Assembly (NCBI GenBank): GCA_946480685.1
Contig: CAMLLI010000181.1
Coordinates: 1-7,535, forward strand
Direction: 5' to 3'
Length of the DNA: 7,535 bases
DNA from: an uncultured Flammeovirgaceae bacterium
GTDB taxonomy: Bacteria > Bacteroidota > Bacteroidia > Cytophagales > Cyclobacteriaceae
The notes under the pieces were generated by a model, which was given only the letters and a program-made list of their open reading frames with translations, ran no database searches and was not told the DNA's origin. Positions 4,692 through 7,535 of this stretch are shown one piece after another (within the stretch, counting starts at the first letter, position 1; the number at the start of each line of letters is the position of its first letter). The position numbers were made by a program, and so were the translations under genes.

Positions 4692-7535
4692 ATGGCAGGA
4701 AATTATAAAGAATTTAAAGAACTGAATTTTGCACGCATCGCTGAAGAAATCCTCGATTTCTGGAAGCGCGAGCAGGTATTTCAAAAATCGGTAACGAACC
4801 GTGAGGGTTCACCATCTTTTACTTTTTACGAAGGTCCTCCTTCAGCAAACGGTACTCCGGGTATTCACCACGTAATGGCCCGCACCGTAAAAGATATTTT
4901 CTGTCGTTATAAAACCTTGCAGGGTTTCCAGGTGAAACGCAAAGGCGGCTGGGATACTCACGGCTTGCCGGTAGAGCTGCAGGTTGAAAAACAACTCGGC
5001 ATTACGAAAGACGATATCGGTAAAAAGATATCGATCGAAGACTATAACAAGAAGTGCCGCGAAACGGTAATGATGTATAAAGATCAGTGGGATGACCTCA
5101 CCATGAAGATGGGATATTGGGTTGACCTTGATAATCCATACATCACATACGAGAAGGAATATATAGAGTCGCTCTGGTGGTTGCTCAAGCAATTTTATAA
5201 CAAGAAGCTTCTTTATAAAGGCTATACCATTCAGCCATACTCACCGGCTGCCGGTACGGGTTTGAGTTCGCACGAACTGAATTTACCAGGCTGCTATAAA
5301 GATGTGAAGGATACTTCCATTGTAGCGCAGTTCAAGGTAACGAAGGATTCGAAATCAGAATTCCTCTTCGCAAAACCGACAGGTGATGTATTTATACTTG
5401 CCTGGACAACCACACCGTGGACGCTTCCTTCCAACACTTCATTGGTGGTGGGCGAGAAGATCACGTACGTTCAGGTAAATACTTTCAACCCCTATACGCA
5501 CAAAGCGGTAAGCGTTATACTGGCGAAAGATCTCTTCGGAAAATATTTCTCTGATAAGAACAAAGATCTGAAGCTCGAAGATTACAAGCCGGGCGATAAA
5601 GCTATACCGTATCAAATCGTTCAGGAGTTTGCCGGCAAACAATTACTGGGTGTAGCATACGAGCAACTGATGCCGTATGTGCAGCCGCTATACGATGCTG
5701 ATAAAGCATTCAAAGTAATTGCCGGAGATTTTGTTACGACTGAAGATGGTACCGGTATCGTACACAGCTCGCCAACATTCGGTGCAGACGACTTCCGTGT
5801 AGCGAAACAAAACGGAGTGCCCCCTGTAACCTTGAAAGATGAAGCCGGCAACGAGGTGCCTACTGTTGATCGTAAGGGTAAATTTGTAACTCCGATCGGT
5901 GAGAGATTGAAAGAAGGTGTAGCGAAGTTCAACATCAAAACACATAAGCCACTAAGTGCTGATGATTTTTATGTGAAGAACTATACCAATGAAGATGAAG
6001 CGCATGCGGACTATAAGAACACAGACGTTATCATCTCCATCATTCTGAAAGAAGAGAACAAAGCATTTAAAGTAGAGAAATACGAGCACACGTATCCACA
6101 TTGCTGGCGTACTGATAAACCGGTTTTATACTATCCGTTGGATTCATGGTTTATCCGCACCACCGCTTTGAAGGATAAGATGGTAGAGCTTAACAAGACT
6201 ATAAACTGGAAACCGGAATCAACCGGTACAGGACGTTTTGGTAACTGGCTCGAAAATCTTGTTGACTGGAACTTGTCGCGTTCGCGCTATTGGGGAACTC
6301 CGCTCCCTATATGGAGAACGAAAGATGGCAAAGAAGAAATCTGCATCGGTTCGCTTGAAGAATTGAATAGCGAAGTAGCGAAGTCTGTGAAGGCTGGCTT
6401 TATGAAAGCTGCACTTGCTGCTGATTTTGATTTGCACAGACCGTATGTAGATGATGTTGTACTCGTAAGTGCTTCCGGCCAACCAATGCATCGCGAGCCA
6501 GACTTGATTGACGTGTGGTTTGACTCTGGTGCTATGCCATATGCACAATGGCATTACCCATTCGAGAATAAAGATGTATTCGAAAAAAATTATCCTGCTG
6601 ATTTCATCGCGGAAGGTGTAGACCAAACCCGCGGCTGGTTCTTCACACTGCATGCTATAGCGGTGATGATCAACGAAAGCAGTGCCGAGATAAATACTGT
6701 TAATAAGAAAGTAAACAACGGTGGCGTAGCATTTAAAAATGTTATCTCCAACGGACTTGTGCTCGATAAGAACGGCAACAAAATGTCGAAGAGCAAAGGC
6801 AACGTGGTGAATCCGTTTGAGACACTGAGTAAATATGGCCCGGATATAGTGCGTTGGTATATGATTGAGAACGCACCGCCTTGGGACAACCTCAAGTTCG
6901 ACTTCGATGGTATAACCGAAGTGCAGCGCAGATTCTTTGGTACACTTCAAAATACATATTCATTCTTTGCACTCTATGCCAACATCGATGGCTTTGTAAA
7001 AGATGAGATGAATGTAGTGCCGTACGAAAAACTTTCGCACCTCGATCGCTGGATCATCTCCAAATTACAAACACTCATCGTTGATGTAACCAAAGCATAC
7101 GAAGAGTACGAACCTACCCGTGCTGCACGTTCTATACAAGAGTTTGTAAACGATCACCTCTCGAACTGGTATGTTCGCCTGAATCGTAAGCGTTTCTGGA
7201 AAGGTGAGATGAGTGAAGACAAGAAGGCCGCGTATGAAACACTATATGAGTGCTTGCTGGTAGTAAGTCAGTTGATGGCTCCGGTAGCACCATTCTTCAG
7301 CGAATGGATGTATAGAAATCTTACTGAGAACATTCGTGAGAAAGCATTGGCCAACAACACACCGCTTCGTCATGCATCTATTCACCTGACTGATCTCGTT
7401 AAAGCCGAGCAGAAACGTATAGACGTTGAGTTGGAGAAGTCGATGGAGTATGCGCAGAAGATCTGTTCGCTGGTTCACTCCATCCGTAAGAATGCCAAGA
7501 TCAAAGTACGTACGCCACTGCAACGTATCTTGTTA
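4692..7535 (+). CDS. ileS: Isoleucyl-tRNA synthetase, 3' end beyond the window
   Basis: Class I aminoacyl-tRNA synthetase that charges tRNA-Ile with isoleucine in the cytoplasm. The frame from ATG 4692 (MAGNYKEFKELNFARI) is open through 948 codons to the window edge; full-length relatives are around 1,100 or more residues, so the C-terminal part is missing. An in-frame TAG at 4680-4682 limits the start. Landmarks: FTFYEGPPSANGTPGIHH, where the HIGH signature reads GIHH (57-60); GWDTHGLPVE near 86-95; the editing (CP1) domain with WTTTPWTLPSN at 238-248 and GTGIVHSSPTFGADDF at 353-368, including the conserved acidic pair; YPHCWRTDKP and WNLSRSRYWGTPLPIW; DVWFDSG; an intact KMSKS at 697-701; and the start of the anticodon-binding domain (LDRWIISKL, NDHLSNWYVRLNRKRFW). 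These fit the eukaryote-like IleRS2 type rather than the E. coli type, though the diagnostic C-terminus is not visible. It has its own promoter box and is probably followed by more sequence of the same gene. Confidence 0.97.
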   Translation, partial: MAGNYKEFKELNFARIAEEILDFWKREQVFQKSVTNREGSPSFTFYEGPPSANGTPGIHHVMARTVKDIFCRYKTLQGFQVKRKGGWDTHGLPVELQVEKQLGITKDDIGKKISIEDYNKKCRETVMMYKDQWDDLTMKMGYWVDLDNPYITYEKEYIESLWWLLKQFYNKKLLYKGYTIQPYSPAAGTGLSSHELNLPGCYKDVKDTSIVAQFKVTKDSKSEFLFAKPTGDVFILAWTTTPWTLPSNTSLVVGEKITYVQVNTFNPYTHKAVSVILAKDLFGKYFSDKNKDLKLEDYKPGDKAIPYQIVQEFAGKQLLGVAYEQLMPYVQPLYDADKAFKVIAGDFVTTEDGTGIVHSSPTFGADDFRVAKQNGVPPVTLKDEAGNEVPTVDRKGKFVTPIGERLKEGVAKFNIKTHKPLSADDFYVKNYTNEDEAHADYKNTDVIISIILKEENKAFKVEKYEHTYPHCWRTDKPVLYYPLDSWFIRTTALKDKMVELNKTINWKPESTGTGRFGNWLENLVDWNLSRSRYWGTPLPIWRTKDGKEEICIGSLEELNSEVAKSVKAGFMKAALAADFDLHRPYVDDVVLVSASGQPMHREPDLIDVWFDSGAMPYAQWHYPFENKDVFEKNYPADFIAEGVDQTRGWFFTLHAIAVMINESSAEINTVNKKVNNGGVAFKNVISNGLVLDKNGNKMSKSKGNVVNPFETLSKYGPDIVRWYMIENAPPWDNLKFDFDGITEVQRRFFGTLQNTYSFFALYANIDGFVKDEMNVVPYEKLSHLDRWIISKLQTLIVDVTKAYEEYEPTRAARSIQEFVNDHLSNWYVRLNRKRFWKGEMSEDKKAAYETLYECLLVVSQLMAPVAPFFSEWMYRNLTENIREKALANNTPLRHASIHLTDLVKAEQKRIDVELEKSMEYAQKICSLVHSIRKNAKIKVRTPLQRILL

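Noticed and set aside
6219..6950. Minus-strand open frame of 243 residues opposite ileS
   Set aside because: Despite its length it lies entirely antisense to conserved IleRS motifs including KMSKS, has an unlikely composition and no promoter or start context.

Overview
The window reads as an ordinary chromosomal segment of a member of the Bacteroidota. I favour a Chitinophagales or Sphingobacteriia-like lineage, but the order is uncertain. The reasons are the protein types (a Bacteroidota-style dGTPase and an IleRS with a GIHH signature), the near absence of Shine-Dalgarno sequences, and repeated matches to the Bacteroidota -7 promoter element TAnnTTTG just upstream of genes. Base composition looks uniform, in the mid-40s percent GC by eye. 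No transposase, integrase, phage gene, CRISPR array, tRNA or rRNA was seen.

Layout: (1) positions 1-281 hold the C-terminal end of a phospholipid scramblase-related protein, followed by a short intergenic region with two inverted repeats. (2) 396-1715 encodes a 439-residue HD-domain dGTP triphosphohydrolase (dgt). (3) 1716-2129 looks empty but is not. It holds a 34-residue lysine-rich minus-strand protein (1785-1889) with its own promoter box and a downstream hairpin terminator, then a folded, T-run-ended element at 1962-2029. (4) 2130-4562 encodes an 810-residue RND/MMPL-type transporter. (5) A perfect 11-bp hairpin and a promoter box lie in the following gap. (6) 4692 to the window end encodes isoleucyl-tRNA synthetase (ileS), open at the right edge after 948 codons.

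The genes do not form an obvious pathway. They are housekeeping or envelope functions: nucleotide pool control, membrane export and translation. Most appear to have their own promoter rather than sharing an operon. dgt and the small gene are convergent; the transporter and ileS are co-directional but separated by 129 nt containing a hairpin and a promoter box.

I found no convincing undescribed multi-gene system. The most notable points are the altered class I signature in IleRS (GIHH in place of HIGH, known to me from mupirocin-hyper-resistant IleRS2 enzymes), the unlabelled small basic protein, the possible structured RNA at 1962-2029, and the one-sided loss of the proton-relay aspartate in the transporter.
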